From Longimicrobiaceae bacterium (GTDB taxonomy: Bacteria; Gemmatimonadota; Gemmatimonadetes; Longimicrobiales; Longimicrobiaceae): a stretch of 64,000 bases of DNA. This document shows, piece after piece, positions 26,277 through 34,578 of the stretch. Location of the stretch: positions 84,873 to 148,872 of the forward strand of contig DASVBS010000053.1 of NCBI GenBank assembly GCA_036375715.1, read 5' to 3'. Position 1 is the first letter of the stretch; each line of letters begins with the position of its first letter. Under the pieces are notes generated by a model. That model searched no databases, had not been told where the DNA came from, and worked only from the letters and a program-made list of their open reading frames with translations. The position numbers and the translations under genes were made by a program.

Positions 26277-26927
26277 GTGGCCAATCTGCTGACGGTCGGA
26301 AGAGTGCTCCTGATCTTCGCCATCATCGCCGTGTGGGCGCGAAAGGGCGAGGTCACCTGGTGGTGGCTGGATCTGCTGATGGTGCCGTTGCTGGCCTGGG
26401 CGATCTTCATGGACGCCCTCGACGGGTGGGCCGCCCGGCGATGGAAGGAGGAGAGTGAGTCGGGGGCGCTCTTCGACATTGCGGGGGACCGCATCGTGGA
26501 GCTCGCCCTCTGGACCTTCTTTGCAATCCGGCGCGACCCGAGCGGCGTGCCGTTCGTTCCGCTGTGGGTGCCGCTGGCGATGATCGTGCGAACGGTCACC
26601 ACCGACTTCTTCCGCACCCTCGCCTTCCGTCACGGCCGCACGCCGTTCGGCGAACAAGGGATGCAGGACACCGCCTGGGCCAGGGAGCTCACCGCCTCGC
26701 GCTGGAGCCGGGCCGCGTACGGTGGGCTGAAGGCCGCCAGCTTCTGCGGGCTGGCCCTGCTGCTCGCCTGGCCGAGCCTCGCCACCCTCGCCGGCTGGGG
26801 CGGGCTGCTGCGCATCGCAGTGGATGCGCTGGTGGTGATCACCGTCCTTTTCTCCCTGCTGCGCGCGGTCCCCGTCCTCTGGGACGGCCGCCGCTACCTC
26901 GGGCGGCTGACGGCGAAGGGGACCTGA
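26277..26927 (+). CDS. CDP-alcohol phosphatidyltransferase
   Basis: 216-residue inner-membrane enzyme that would move a phosphatidyl group from a CDP-activated donor onto an alcohol (for example glycerol-3-phosphate, inositol-phosphate or serine). The complete family motif DG-x2-AR-x8-G-x3-D-x3-D is present with exact spacing, starting at DGWAAR (about residue 47), and coordinates the metal ions. Membrane helices are visible at about 5-22, 28-48, 85-105, 150-172 and 180-205. I start it at GTG 26277 (VANLLTVGRVLL), since the frame upstream is antisense-like and overlaps the Vps62-like gene. Start is 32 bases after that gene, in the same direction, so an operon is possible. Substrate not assignable from sequence; a PgsA-type role is the default guess. 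Confidence 0.85.
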   Translation: MANLLTVGRVLLIFAIIAVWARKGEVTWWWLDLLMVPLLAWAIFMDALDGWAARRWKEESESGALFDIAGDRIVELALWTFFAIRRDPSGVPFVPLWVPLAMIVRTVTTDFFRTLAFRHGRTPFGEQGMQDTAWARELTASRWSRAAYGGLKAASFCGLALLLAWPSLATLAGWGGLLRIAVDALVVITVLFSLLRAVPVLWDGRRYLGRLTAKGT

Positions 26928-27021
26928 AGCTGGAAAACGCCTGCGGCCGGCTTGTACGGAGCGATGTGGCCTCGGCCACGACACTCCGTGGGAATGGTTG
27001 GGTGAACGGCGTGTTCCGCCG

Positions 27022-27633
27022 CTACGCCGAGTCCGGGGGCGCATTCTGGCGCCCGCCACCCCGTCTTAGCCGGACCAGATCGCCCACTTCGATCCCTTTC
27101 GACGCGAAGTACCCGGCGTTCACCTCGAGCGCACCATAGTAAGGCACGCCCGCCGGGTAGGTGGGGCAGCCAGCGGCGTAGGGGCTCTGGCACGGCTCCA
27201 TAGAGCGGATCGCCACGATGCGACCGTCCCGATCCAGATACGCGATGTCCAGGGGGATACGGGTGCGGAACATCCAGAAGCCGTGGGTCGAGTCGTACTC
27301 TTCATAGGAGAGGAAGAACATCCCCTCGTTCTCCGGCAGTGCGGTCCGCTCCATCAGGCCGATCTGCCGCTGCTCTGGTGTCTCGGCGATTTCGACGCTG
27401 ACGGCGAAGGTGTCGCTGTCGGTGTAGATGAAGACCGTCCCGGTATCGAGCGGGACGATCGGGTTCTCCCGAGAGACCGGAGGCGGTTCATCTTCCGCGC
27501 AGCCGAACAATAACAGGGAGAGTAGCGCCACGATGACCTGGCCGGCCGCGAGATCCCGGATCCGTCGCGATACGGGCTGGACCTTCGCGCCGTGAATTTC
27601 CATACCGCCCGTCGTGTTCATCTCACCCATCAT
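27022..27633 (-). CDS. DUF192 family lipoprotein
   Basis: 203 residues. Start at ATG 27633 overlaps the upstream ATPase stop by four bases (ATGA); internal ATGs at 27621 and 27603 are alternatives. A signal segment (VIVALLSLLLFGC) ends at a lipobox Cys, so the protein is lipid-anchored. The DUF192 domain follows with its markers: VEIAETPEQRQIGLMER, GMFFLSYEEY, FWMFRTRIPLDIAYLDRDGRIV and YALEV-like YYGALEVNAGYF, then GDLVRL. DUF192 is a small beta-barrel of unknown activity, common near the cell surface and in extremophiles. Two Cys in CQSPYAAGCP may form a disulphide. The coupling with an ATPase gene is unusual. Confidence 0.85.
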   Translation of the reverse strand: MMGEMNTTGGMEIHGAKVQPVSRRIRDLAAGQVIVALLSLLLFGCAEDEPPPVSRENPIVPLDTGTVFIYTDSDTFAVSVEIAETPEQRQIGLMERTALPENEGMFFLSYEEYDSTHGFWMFRTRIPLDIAYLDRDGRIVAIRSMEPCQSPYAAGCPTYPAGVPYYGALEVNAGYFASKGIEVGDLVRLRRGGGRQNAPPDSA

Positions 27634-28811
27634 TCCGGCAGCGCGGCCGGATCGCGGTAGATCCCGAGATCGGGCAGGGTGTGCAGGATCAGCCACCCTC
27701 GAACGAACGGGCTGTCGCATTCGTAGACTCCCTCGGCCGTACGGATCACGAAACCATCCTCCTCGAACTTCTCCGCTGCTTTGCGCACCGCCGGCGGCGA
27801 GGAGAGGGCGAAGCGGCGCTGAGCACCGCGGCTGGTGAGCTGTCGTTCGCCGGCAGCGATCGCTCGCAGCACGTTCTGCTGTGCGGCGGTGAGCGAATCC
27901 CAGTACAGACGCACCGGATCGTCCTCTTCCATCACCAGTTCGTGGAAGGCGGCGCGCACCACCTCTTCCATCACCTTCCCCGAGCCAACCGCCAGATCGA
28001 AGCTCTTGCGCGCGAGCTGCACGATGTCGCGCGTTCGGGGGCCAGCGAGCGCCACGATGCGGGCTCCCATTCCCTTGGCGCGCACGCCCGCCTCCCGCAT
28101 ACGGCGCTCGATCCATGCGGCCATGTGCTCGGGATCGATCGGACCGAAGTTCAGGCGATCGGCGAGCTGGTAGAACGCCCGGTTCTTCTCCTGCATCCGC
28201 TGGATCAGGCTGGTCCTGGATCCGGCGAAGACATAGCTCAGATGCTGGTGGTGCTGGGTGACCCCACGTAGCCGCCACTCCGCTCTCTCCCCGCCGAGCG
28301 TGTGGATTTCCTGGAATTCGTCGAGCGCGATGGCAAAGTTCTCGTCACGGTCGGCCATCATCCGCTCGAGCGCATCCAGCACCGCCGCCACCGTCTCGTA
28401 CTGGTCCTCCGGAGCAGCCTCTCGCAGGCCGAGGGCGAAGCTGGCCGTTGGCTGGCCGGTGGGATCGGTGCCCAGCGTGATCTCGGGTCGGAGCAGACGG
28501 ATGAAGTCCATCACCCGGTCCTGCCAGCGGCGATGGAGCTCGCGGGTGGCCGCGGAGAGGATCCGGTTCCCCAGGTCCACGGGCGTGGAGGCGGTGGAAA
28601 AGTCCGCCAGAATGCCCAGTCCCCCCGCTTCGCGATGCTCTTCCAGCGCCACCACCACGGCTGAGGTCTTGCCCATGCGACGCTCGCCCGACACGATCAG
28701 CTTTGCGCCCGGCGTCGCCATCGTCTCCCGGATCCGCGACACCTCGGCTTCACGATCAGTGAAGTACGGCGGGCGAGCCACCCCCGAGGTGCGAAACGGA
28801 TTTGCTCTCAT
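27630..28811 (-). CDS. AAA ATPase with C-terminal winged helix (archaeal-ATPase type)
   Basis: 393 residues from ATG 28811 (MRANPFRTSGVARPPYFTDR). STAND-like P-loop ATPase: the N-terminal YFTDREAEVSRIRETM typical of the 'archaeal ATPase' group, Walker A GERRMGKTSA (about residues 46-55), Walker B FAIALDEFQEI (about 160), and sensor-like FAGSRTSLIQRM. The last 75 residues look like a winged helix (LTAAQQNVLRAIAAG, LSSPPAVRKAAEKFEEDGFVI). Members of this group are often regulatory or defence-linked but the function is not established. The gene has a 16-bp perfect palindrome just upstream, consistent with autoregulation, and is coupled to the DUF192 gene. Confidence 0.85.
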   Translation of the reverse strand: MRANPFRTSGVARPPYFTDREAEVSRIRETMATPGAKLIVSGERRMGKTSAVVVALEEHREAGGLGILADFSTASTPVDLGNRILSAATRELHRRWQDRVMDFIRLLRPEITLGTDPTGQPTASFALGLREAAPEDQYETVAAVLDALERMMADRDENFAIALDEFQEIHTLGGERAEWRLRGVTQHHQHLSYVFAGSRTSLIQRMQEKNRAFYQLADRLNFGPIDPEHMAAWIERRMREAGVRAKGMGARIVALAGPRTRDIVQLARKSFDLAVGSGKVMEEVVRAAFHELVMEEDDPVRLYWDSLTAAQQNVLRAIAAGERQLTSRGAQRRFALSSPPAVRKAAEKFEEDGFVIRTAEGVYECDSPFVRGWLILHTLPDLGIYRDPAALPE

Positions 28812-28826
28812 GAAGCCATATGGATT

Positions 28827-28842
28827 TAAACCAATTGGTTTA
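28827..28842. promoter_or_regulatory. 16-bp perfect palindrome, operator candidate
   Basis: TAAACCAATTGGTTTA is a perfect inverted repeat 15 bases before the ATPase start codon. It is extended on both sides by GGATT / ATCC with one unpaired base. It is strikingly AT-rich in a GC-rich chromosome and lies where the ATPase leader must be. Likely an operator for the ATPase's own winged helix or another regulator; a ribosome-site hairpin is the alternative. Confidence 0.55.
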
Positions 28843-29017
28843 ATCCAGAGTAGCGCATGAGAAGCGAGGACGCAAGGAGCCAAGGATTACCCGCCGTCGG
28901 CTCTCGCACTTCCTGCGCCCGGACGGTAGCTTGGCGCCGGTGCGGCTTTGCCGGCCGTCGTCGATCGCGCCTTTCCCGACCATCGCTCCAGTCGCCGCCC
29001 GCAATCTCGGAGCCCCG

Positions 29018-30076
29018 ATGAACGCACGATCGTTGCTGAGACCTGTCGCCGCTCTCCTCCTTCTGGACGCCCCTCTCGCTGCACAGGTCGAAGTGTCCGA
29101 GTTCATCTATGAGGATCCCCCGACGCCCCAGTGTCACGCCTCGACCATCGTCGAGACACCTGAGGGGCTGGTCGCCGCCTGGTTCGGCGGCGAGCACGAG
29201 CGACATCCCAGCGTGGGGATCTGGGTAGCCCGTCACGAGAACGGGCAATGGACGCGACCCGCCGAAGTGGCCAACGGGCTCCAGCTCGACGGTACCCGCT
29301 ACCCGACCTGGAACCCGGTGCTCTTTCAGCCGGAGGGTGGGCCGCTGATGCTCTTCTACAAGGTCGGGCCGAGTCCGAGTCAATGGTGGGGGATGCGCGT
29401 CGTCTCGCACGACGGCGGACGCACCTGGAGTGAGCCGGAGCGGCTGGGAGAGGGGTTGATCGGGCCGGTGAAGAACAAGCCAGTGGTGCTGCCCAACGGC
29501 GACATCCTCGCCGGTTCGAGCACCGAGCACGACGGCTGGCGGGTACACTTCGAGCGCTCGACCGACGGCGGGAAGACCTGGACCCGGACGCCGCCGGTGA
29601 ACGACGGTCGCCAGATCGGCGCCATCCAGCCCAGCATCCTCTTCCACCCCGATGGACGGCTGCAGGCGATCGGCCGCACCCGCCAGGACCGGCTGTTCAC
29701 CATCGAGTCCCGCGATGGCGGCCACACCTGGGGTCCGATGAGTCTGCTGGACGTCCCCAACCCGAGCGCGGGGACGGATGCGATCACCCTCACCGACGGC
29801 CGGCACCTGCTCGCCTACAACCCCACCACCTCCGCGGACGGCGACAACGACCGGAGCACGCTCAGCGTTGCCCTCTCCGAGGACGGGGTACACTGGCAGC
29901 AGGTCCTCGTGCTCGAGAACGAGCCCGGGAAGGAGTTCTCCTACCCGGCCGTGATCCAGACCTCCGACGGCCTGGTGCACATCACCTATACCTGGGATCG
30001 GAAGCGGGTGAAGCACGTGGTGCTCGATCCCGCGAAGCTGCAGGCGGCCGCGCCCGACCAGGATCGACCCCGATGA
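29018..30076 (+). CDS. Secreted sialidase-like (BNR/Asp-box) protein
   Basis: 352 residues from ATG 29018, beginning with a signal peptide (LLRPVAALLLLDAPLAAQ). A six-bladed propeller of the sialidase superfamily follows, with three full Asp boxes (SHDGGRTW, STDGGKTW, SRDGGHTW) and a fourth degenerate one (SEDGVHW). Other landmarks are an early CHASTIVETPEGLVAAWFGG, TWNPVLFQPEG and PAVIQTSDGLVHITYTW. Similar proteins are annotated exo-alpha-sialidase, but many in this subgroup act on other sugars or are uncharacterised, so the substrate is open. The frame upstream of 29018 is open but unlikely to be translated. An MFS transporter follows after 49 bases, suggesting release and uptake of the same sugar acid. 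Confidence 0.8.
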   Translation: MNARSLLRPVAALLLLDAPLAAQVEVSEFIYEDPPTPQCHASTIVETPEGLVAAWFGGEHERHPSVGIWVARHENGQWTRPAEVANGLQLDGTRYPTWNPVLFQPEGGPLMLFYKVGPSPSQWWGMRVVSHDGGRTWSEPERLGEGLIGPVKNKPVVLPNGDILAGSSTEHDGWRVHFERSTDGGKTWTRTPPVNDGRQIGAIQPSILFHPDGRLQAIGRTRQDRLFTIESRDGGHTWGPMSLLDVPNPSAGTDAITLTDGRHLLAYNPTTSADGDNDRSTLSVALSEDGVHWQQVLVLENEPGKEFSYPAVIQTSDGLVHITYTWDRKRVKHVVLDPAKLQAAAPDQDRPR

Positions 30077-30125
30077 AAGGCCACCTCGACCACCTCGAGC
30101 AGCGTCATCCGGCACAGGCTGGCCG

Positions 30126-31430
30126 ATGGGCACGCCCATGAGCACGACAGCGCGGCAGGGACGGTATCCCTGGGCCGTCGTGGGGATGCTCTGGCTGGTC
30201 TGCTTCTTCAACTACGCCGACCGCCAGGCGATCTTCTCCGTCTTTCCCCTCCTGCGGGAGGAGATGGGACTGAGCAACGTGCAGCTTGGGATCGTCGCGG
30301 GATCCTTCATGTGGGTGTACGCGGCATTCGGTCCCATCGCCGGTCTGATCGGCGACCGGTTCAACCGCAAGACGCTGATCCTGGGCGGGTTGCTGTTCTG
30401 GTCGCTGATCACGCTGGCGACAGCCCTCTCTACGGAGTACTGGCACCTGGTCCTCTTCCGCGCGCTCGAGGGGTTGGGTGAGGCGTTCTACTTCCCGGCG
30501 GCGATGTCGGTGGTGGCGGACTACCACGGTCCACGCACCCGCTCGCGGGCAATGTCGATCCACCAGTCGAGCGTCTATGCCGGCACGATTGCCGGCGGCA
30601 CCTTCGCCGGTCTGATGGGCCAGATCTACGGCTGGCGATCGGGCTTCTACCTCTTCGGCACGCTGGGCGTGCTGCTGGCGATCGCGCTCGGCTTCTTCCT
30701 GCGCGAGCCGGTGCGGGGAGCGGCGGAGGAGAACCCTGAGGAAGCTTCAGCGGAAGGTCGGGCGGGGGTGGGGGAGACGCTGCGAACGATCTATTCGGCG
30801 CCCATGGTTGTGATCCTCACCCTGGTCTTCGTGGGCGCCAACTTCGTCGCGATGATCTTCCTCTCCTGGATGCCCTCGTTCCTGTTCGACCGCTTCGGGA
30901 TGACCCTGGCGATGGCCGGGTTCAGCGCCACCGCCTACCTGCAGATCGCCTCGGTCCTGGGAGTGCTCTCCGGCGGGATCCTGGCCGACCGGCTCGCCCG
31001 CCGTTACCGCGGCGGACGGATGATGACCCAGGCACTGGGCCTCTTCCTGGGTATGCCCTTCATCTTCCTGAGCGGATGGACTCTGTCGGTGCCGGTGCTG
31101 ATCCTGGCACTGGCCGGGTTCGGGTACTTCAAGGGGATGTACGACGCCAACATCTGGGCGTCGCTGTACGACGTGGTCCGGCCGCGCTTCCGTGCCTCCG
31201 CTCTGGGCTTGATGAACTCGATCGGATGGCTGGGCGGAGGCGTGGCGCCGGTGGCCATCGGAGCGATGTCGGAGCGCTACGGAATGGGCGGGAGTATCAG
31301 TGCCACGTCGATGATCTATCTTTCCGTCGGGCTATTGATGGTCTTCGGGATCTGGCGGTACATGCGGGGACCGAAGCCCGCCACCGCCCTGGCCGGAGCC
31401 GTCCGGCGGGACTCAGCGGAAGTCCCGTGA
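30126..31430 (+). CDS. MFS transporter, sugar-acid type
   Basis: 434-residue inner-membrane carrier with about 12 helices. The MFS motif GLIGDRFNRKTLI lies between helices 2 and 3, and a second, GILADRLARRYRGG, between 8 and 9. The opening (GMLWLVCFFNYADRQAIFSVFP) is typical of the anion:cation symporter branch that takes up hexuronates, glucarate or sialic acid. Substrate cannot be read directly; the preceding sialidase-like gene in the same direction points to a sugar acid. Start could be ATG 30126 or 30138. The 3' end overlaps the convergent dnaE2 gene by 18 bases (31413-31430), so no terminator separates them. Confidence 0.88.
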   Translation: MGTPMSTTARQGRYPWAVVGMLWLVCFFNYADRQAIFSVFPLLREEMGLSNVQLGIVAGSFMWVYAAFGPIAGLIGDRFNRKTLILGGLLFWSLITLATALSTEYWHLVLFRALEGLGEAFYFPAAMSVVADYHGPRTRSRAMSIHQSSVYAGTIAGGTFAGLMGQIYGWRSGFYLFGTLGVLLAIALGFFLREPVRGAAEENPEEASAEGRAGVGETLRTIYSAPMVVILTLVFVGANFVAMIFLSWMPSFLFDRFGMTLAMAGFSATAYLQIASVLGVLSGGILADRLARRYRGGRMMTQALGLFLGMPFIFLSGWTLSVPVLILALAGFGYFKGMYDANIWASLYDVVRPRFRASALGLMNSIGWLGGGVAPVAIGAMSERYGMGGSISATSMIYLSVGLLMVFGIWRYMRGPKPATALAGAVRRDSAEVP

Positions 31431-34400
31431 ATGGTAGACCAGCTCCCCGGCGTGGAGCTGCCGGAAGCGAAAGCCCACCACGTTCTTGACCATCCCTTCC
31501 GACTCGAAGCGCCCTTCCACCATGAGGAAGGGGGAGTACTTCACCGTCTCCACGTTCTTCTTGTAGAGCTTGGGAGGGACGATCACGTTGATGAAGCCGA
31601 ACTCATCCTCCAGCAGGAGGAAGACCGTGCCCTTGGCGGTTTCGGGGTGCTGGCGCGCCACCACCAGCCCCGCGACCAGCACGCTGCTCCCCTGCTCCCA
31701 GTCGTCGAGATCGCGCACCGAGGCCACACCGGCCGCTTTCAGGCGCTCGCGCAGGTGCTCGATGGGGTGGCCGTGGGTGCAGATCCCCGTCGCCAGGTAA
31801 TCGAGAAAGACGAGCTCATCCCCCTCCAGCTCCGCGGGGTCGAAGGGAAGCCGTCGAGCGGGGGCGAGGGGGAGAACGTCTCCGCTGGCGCGGAGCGCCT
31901 CCCACGCCGCCCTGCGTCGCCCCGGCTCGAAGGCTTCGAACGCCCCGGCGCGCGCCAGGTGCAGCGCTTCCGAGCGGGTGAGCCTGGCGCGCCGGACCAC
32001 GTCTTCCACCGAACGGAACGGTCCTTCCTGGCGAGCCTGCTGTAGCCGCTCACGGGTGCGCTCCCCCATCCCCCGCACGTGCCGCCAGCCGATGCGCACC
32101 GCGGGCTTGGCGGGGTCGGCCGTCTCCTCCAGCGTACAATCCCAAGCCCCCACCTTCAGGCAGGGCTGCCGCACCTCCACTCCGTGACGCCGGGCGTCGT
32201 GCACCAGGGTGGCGGGAGGATAGAACCCCATCGGCCAGGCGTTGAGCAGCCCCAGCAGGAACTCCGCGGGATAGTGCGCGTGCAGATAGGCCGTGGCGTA
32301 GGCAATGAGAGCGAAGCTCCAGGCGTGGCTCTCCGGGAAACCGTAATTGGCAAAGGTGCGGAAGTCGTTGACGATCTGCTCCGCCGTCTCCTCTTCCACC
32401 CCCCGCTCGATCATCCGTAGCCGGAGCTTCTCGAGCGCGGCCTGCAGCTTGGGGAGCTTGCGCTGGTGACCCATGGTGCGGCGCAGCTCGTCCGCCTCCG
32501 CAGCGGTGAAGCCGCCGAGCGCCATGGCAATGGCCATCGCCTGCTCCTGGAAGATGGGAATCCCCTGCGTGCGGCGCAGGATCGGCTCCAGCGCCGGGTG
32601 ACGATACTCCGGCTTCTCCAGCCCGCGCCGGCGCCGGGTGTAGGGATGGACGAAGTCGGCCTGGATGGGACCGGGACGGATGAGCGCCACCTGCACGACC
32701 AGGTCGTAGAGCTTCTCCGGCTTGGTGAGGACCAGCGACTGGATCTGGGCACGGCTCTCGATCTGGAAGGTCCCGACCGTGTCCCCGCGAGCGATCATCT
32801 CGTAGGTCGCGCGGTCCTCCGCGGGGAGGGAGTACATCTCCAACCTCTTGCCGGTGCGCTGCTCGATGGCGTCGAAGGCCAGCCTTGTCGCGGTGAGCCC
32901 CCCGAGGCCCAGGAAGTCGAACTTCGGCACCCCCGCGACGTCCAGGTCGTCCTTGTCGAACTGGAGGATCGTCCGGCCCATGGTGGTGCGCTCGATGGCG
33001 AGGAATTCGCCGAGGGGTTCGGCGCCGAGCACGAAGCCCCCAGGATGGGTGGAGCGCATGCGCGGCACGCCATCCAGCGCCCGCATGGCGGCGAGCAGGG
33101 CGCGTCCGCGCGGGGTGTCGAGATTCAGTCCCTGACTTCGGGCCAGCCCGTCGACGAGCATCCGGGCTCCCTCCGAGGGTTCCACCCTGTGCATTCGCTT
33201 GGAGAGGCGGAAGGCGAGCTCGGCGGGGTAACCCAGGGCACGCATCATGTCCTGCAGGGCCCCGGGAGCGTGGAACTCCTGGGTGACGGCGGTGATGGCG
33301 GCGTGCTCCCGGGTGTAGCGTCCGTATACGTAATCCAGAACCTCCTCGCGCCGGTGCATCTCGAAGTCCACATCGATGTCGGGCGCTTCGGTGAGCCCGT
33401 CGGTCCGGGCGGGGGAGAGGAAGCGCTCGAAGAGAAGCCCATACCGCACCGGATCGACCGCGGTGATCTCCAGGCAGTAAGCGACTGCCGAGTTCGCGGC
33501 GCTCCCCCGTCCCTGGCAGAGGATGTTGTGCTCGCGGGCGAAGCGCACCGCGTCCCACATGATGAGGAAGAAGCCGCAGAAGCCGAGCTGCTCGATGACC
33601 TGGAGCTCGTGCTCGATCTGGGCGCGCTCACGCTCCCTCAGGCGGCCCCAGCGCTTCACCGCCCCGGCATAAGCGAGCTCGCGCAGATAGGCCGCTTCGC
33701 TCTGGCCCTCGGGGGTGGGGAAGGCGGGAAGTGGAGGGCGCAGCCAGCGTAGAGAAAACGAACAGGCGTCGGCAATGCGGAGGCTCTCCTCCAACCCCGC
33801 TTCCCGTCCCTTCCAGAGCAGCGCCATCTCCGCGGGGCTTTTCAGCCGCCACTCACCGTTGGGGAGGAGGAGTCCTCGCCGCAGAGCGGTCTCGTAATCG
33901 ACGCCCGCGCGCAGCGCGGTGAAGAAGTCGTGCACGCGCCGGCCGTCCATGTCCAGGTAGCGAGGCTCGTTGCTCGCCACCCAGGGAACACCTGCCTTCG
34001 CCGCCAGCTCGATGAGTGCTTCGGCGAGCTCGGCCTCCTCTCCCGAGACATGGTGGAACTGGACCTCCACGGCGAGACGTTCGCCAAAGACCTCGCGCCA
34101 GTGCTCGAGCAGGAGGTGCGCTTCGAGGATCCGCCCCTCTCTGACCAGGCTGGCCAGCGGGCCGGAGGCGGGCCCGGTGAGGGCATGCAGTCCCGTGGAG
34201 CGAGCGACGAGCTGCTCGAAGGCGATTCCCGGGCGCCCACGCTCGTTTCCCAGGCGCGCAGCGGTGACCAGCCCCGAAAGGTTGCGGAAGCCCTGTGCGT
34301 CGCGAGCGAGAAAGGTGGCGGGCCGCCCATCCACCTTCAGCTCCGCGCCCACGATCGGCTTGATCCCGTGGGCCTCCCCCGCCAGGGCAAAGCGGATCAC

Positions 34401-34535
34401 CCCGCCCAGGTCGGTCTCGTCGCAGAGGCCCAGCGCCGAATATCCGAGCTCGGCCGCCCGCTCCATGATCCGCTCCGGCGCGGCCGTGCCATCCCCGAAG
34501 GAGTAGGCGGAACGGGCTTTCAGCTCCACGAACAT
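31413..34535 (-). CDS. dnaE2: Error-prone DNA polymerase III alpha subunit DnaE2
   Basis: 1,040-residue C-family polymerase that carries out the translesion step with ImuA and ImuB, typically SOS-induced. PHP domain (about 1-270), palm with the catalytic acids in PDIDVDF, the thumb/fingers LCQGRGSAANSAVAYCLEI, IPIFQEQAMAIAMALGGFT, a helix-hairpin-helix region, and an OB fold near the C-terminus (SSVLVAGLVVARQHPETAKG). Length matches DnaE2 rather than the longer replicative DnaE1. The PHP metal site looks lost at the start: MFVELKARSAYSFG has no His where family members often have one. It is the last gene of the imuA-imuB-dnaE2 set, 43 bases after imuB. Confidence 0.95.
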   Translation of the reverse strand: MFVELKARSAYSFGDGTAAPERIMERAAELGYSALGLCDETDLGGVIRFALAGEAHGIKPIVGAELKVDGRPATFLARDAQGFRNLSGLVTAARLGNERGRPGIAFEQLVARSTGLHALTGPASGPLASLVREGRILEAHLLLEHWREVFGERLAVEVQFHHVSGEEAELAEALIELAAKAGVPWVASNEPRYLDMDGRRVHDFFTALRAGVDYETALRRGLLLPNGEWRLKSPAEMALLWKGREAGLEESLRIADACSFSLRWLRPPLPAFPTPEGQSEAAYLRELAYAGAVKRWGRLRERERAQIEHELQVIEQLGFCGFFLIMWDAVRFAREHNILCQGRGSAANSAVAYCLEITAVDPVRYGLLFERFLSPARTDGLTEAPDIDVDFEMHRREEVLDYVYGRYTREHAAITAVTQEFHAPGALQDMMRALGYPAELAFRLSKRMHRVEPSEGARMLVDGLARSQGLNLDTPRGRALLAAMRALDGVPRMRSTHPGGFVLGAEPLGEFLAIERTTMGRTILQFDKDDLDVAGVPKFDFLGLGGLTATRLAFDAIEQRTGKRLEMYSLPAEDRATYEMIARGDTVGTFQIESRAQIQSLVLTKPEKLYDLVVQVALIRPGPIQADFVHPYTRRRRGLEKPEYRHPALEPILRRTQGIPIFQEQAMAIAMALGGFTAAEADELRRTMGHQRKLPKLQAALEKLRLRMIERGVEEETAEQIVNDFRTFANYGFPESHAWSFALIAYATAYLHAHYPAEFLLGLLNAWPMGFYPPATLVHDARRHGVEVRQPCLKVGAWDCTLEETADPAKPAVRIGWRHVRGMGERTRERLQQARQEGPFRSVEDVVRRARLTRSEALHLARAGAFEAFEPGRRRAAWEALRASGDVLPLAPARRLPFDPAELEGDELVFLDYLATGICTHGHPIEHLRERLKAAGVASVRDLDDWEQGSSVLVAGLVVARQHPETAKGTVFLLLEDEFGFINVIVPPKLYKKNVETVKYSPFLMVEGRFESEGMVKNVVGFRFRQLHAGELVYHSRDFR

Positions 34536-34578
34536 GGCGATCTCCTCCCGCAGAACAGCTCAGGAGGGTGGGGGGAGG

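Noticed and set aside
32050..33558. A 502-codon minus-strand frame inside dnaE2
   Set aside because: Same strand but another reading frame of dnaE2; Arg/Pro/Gly-rich and without motifs.
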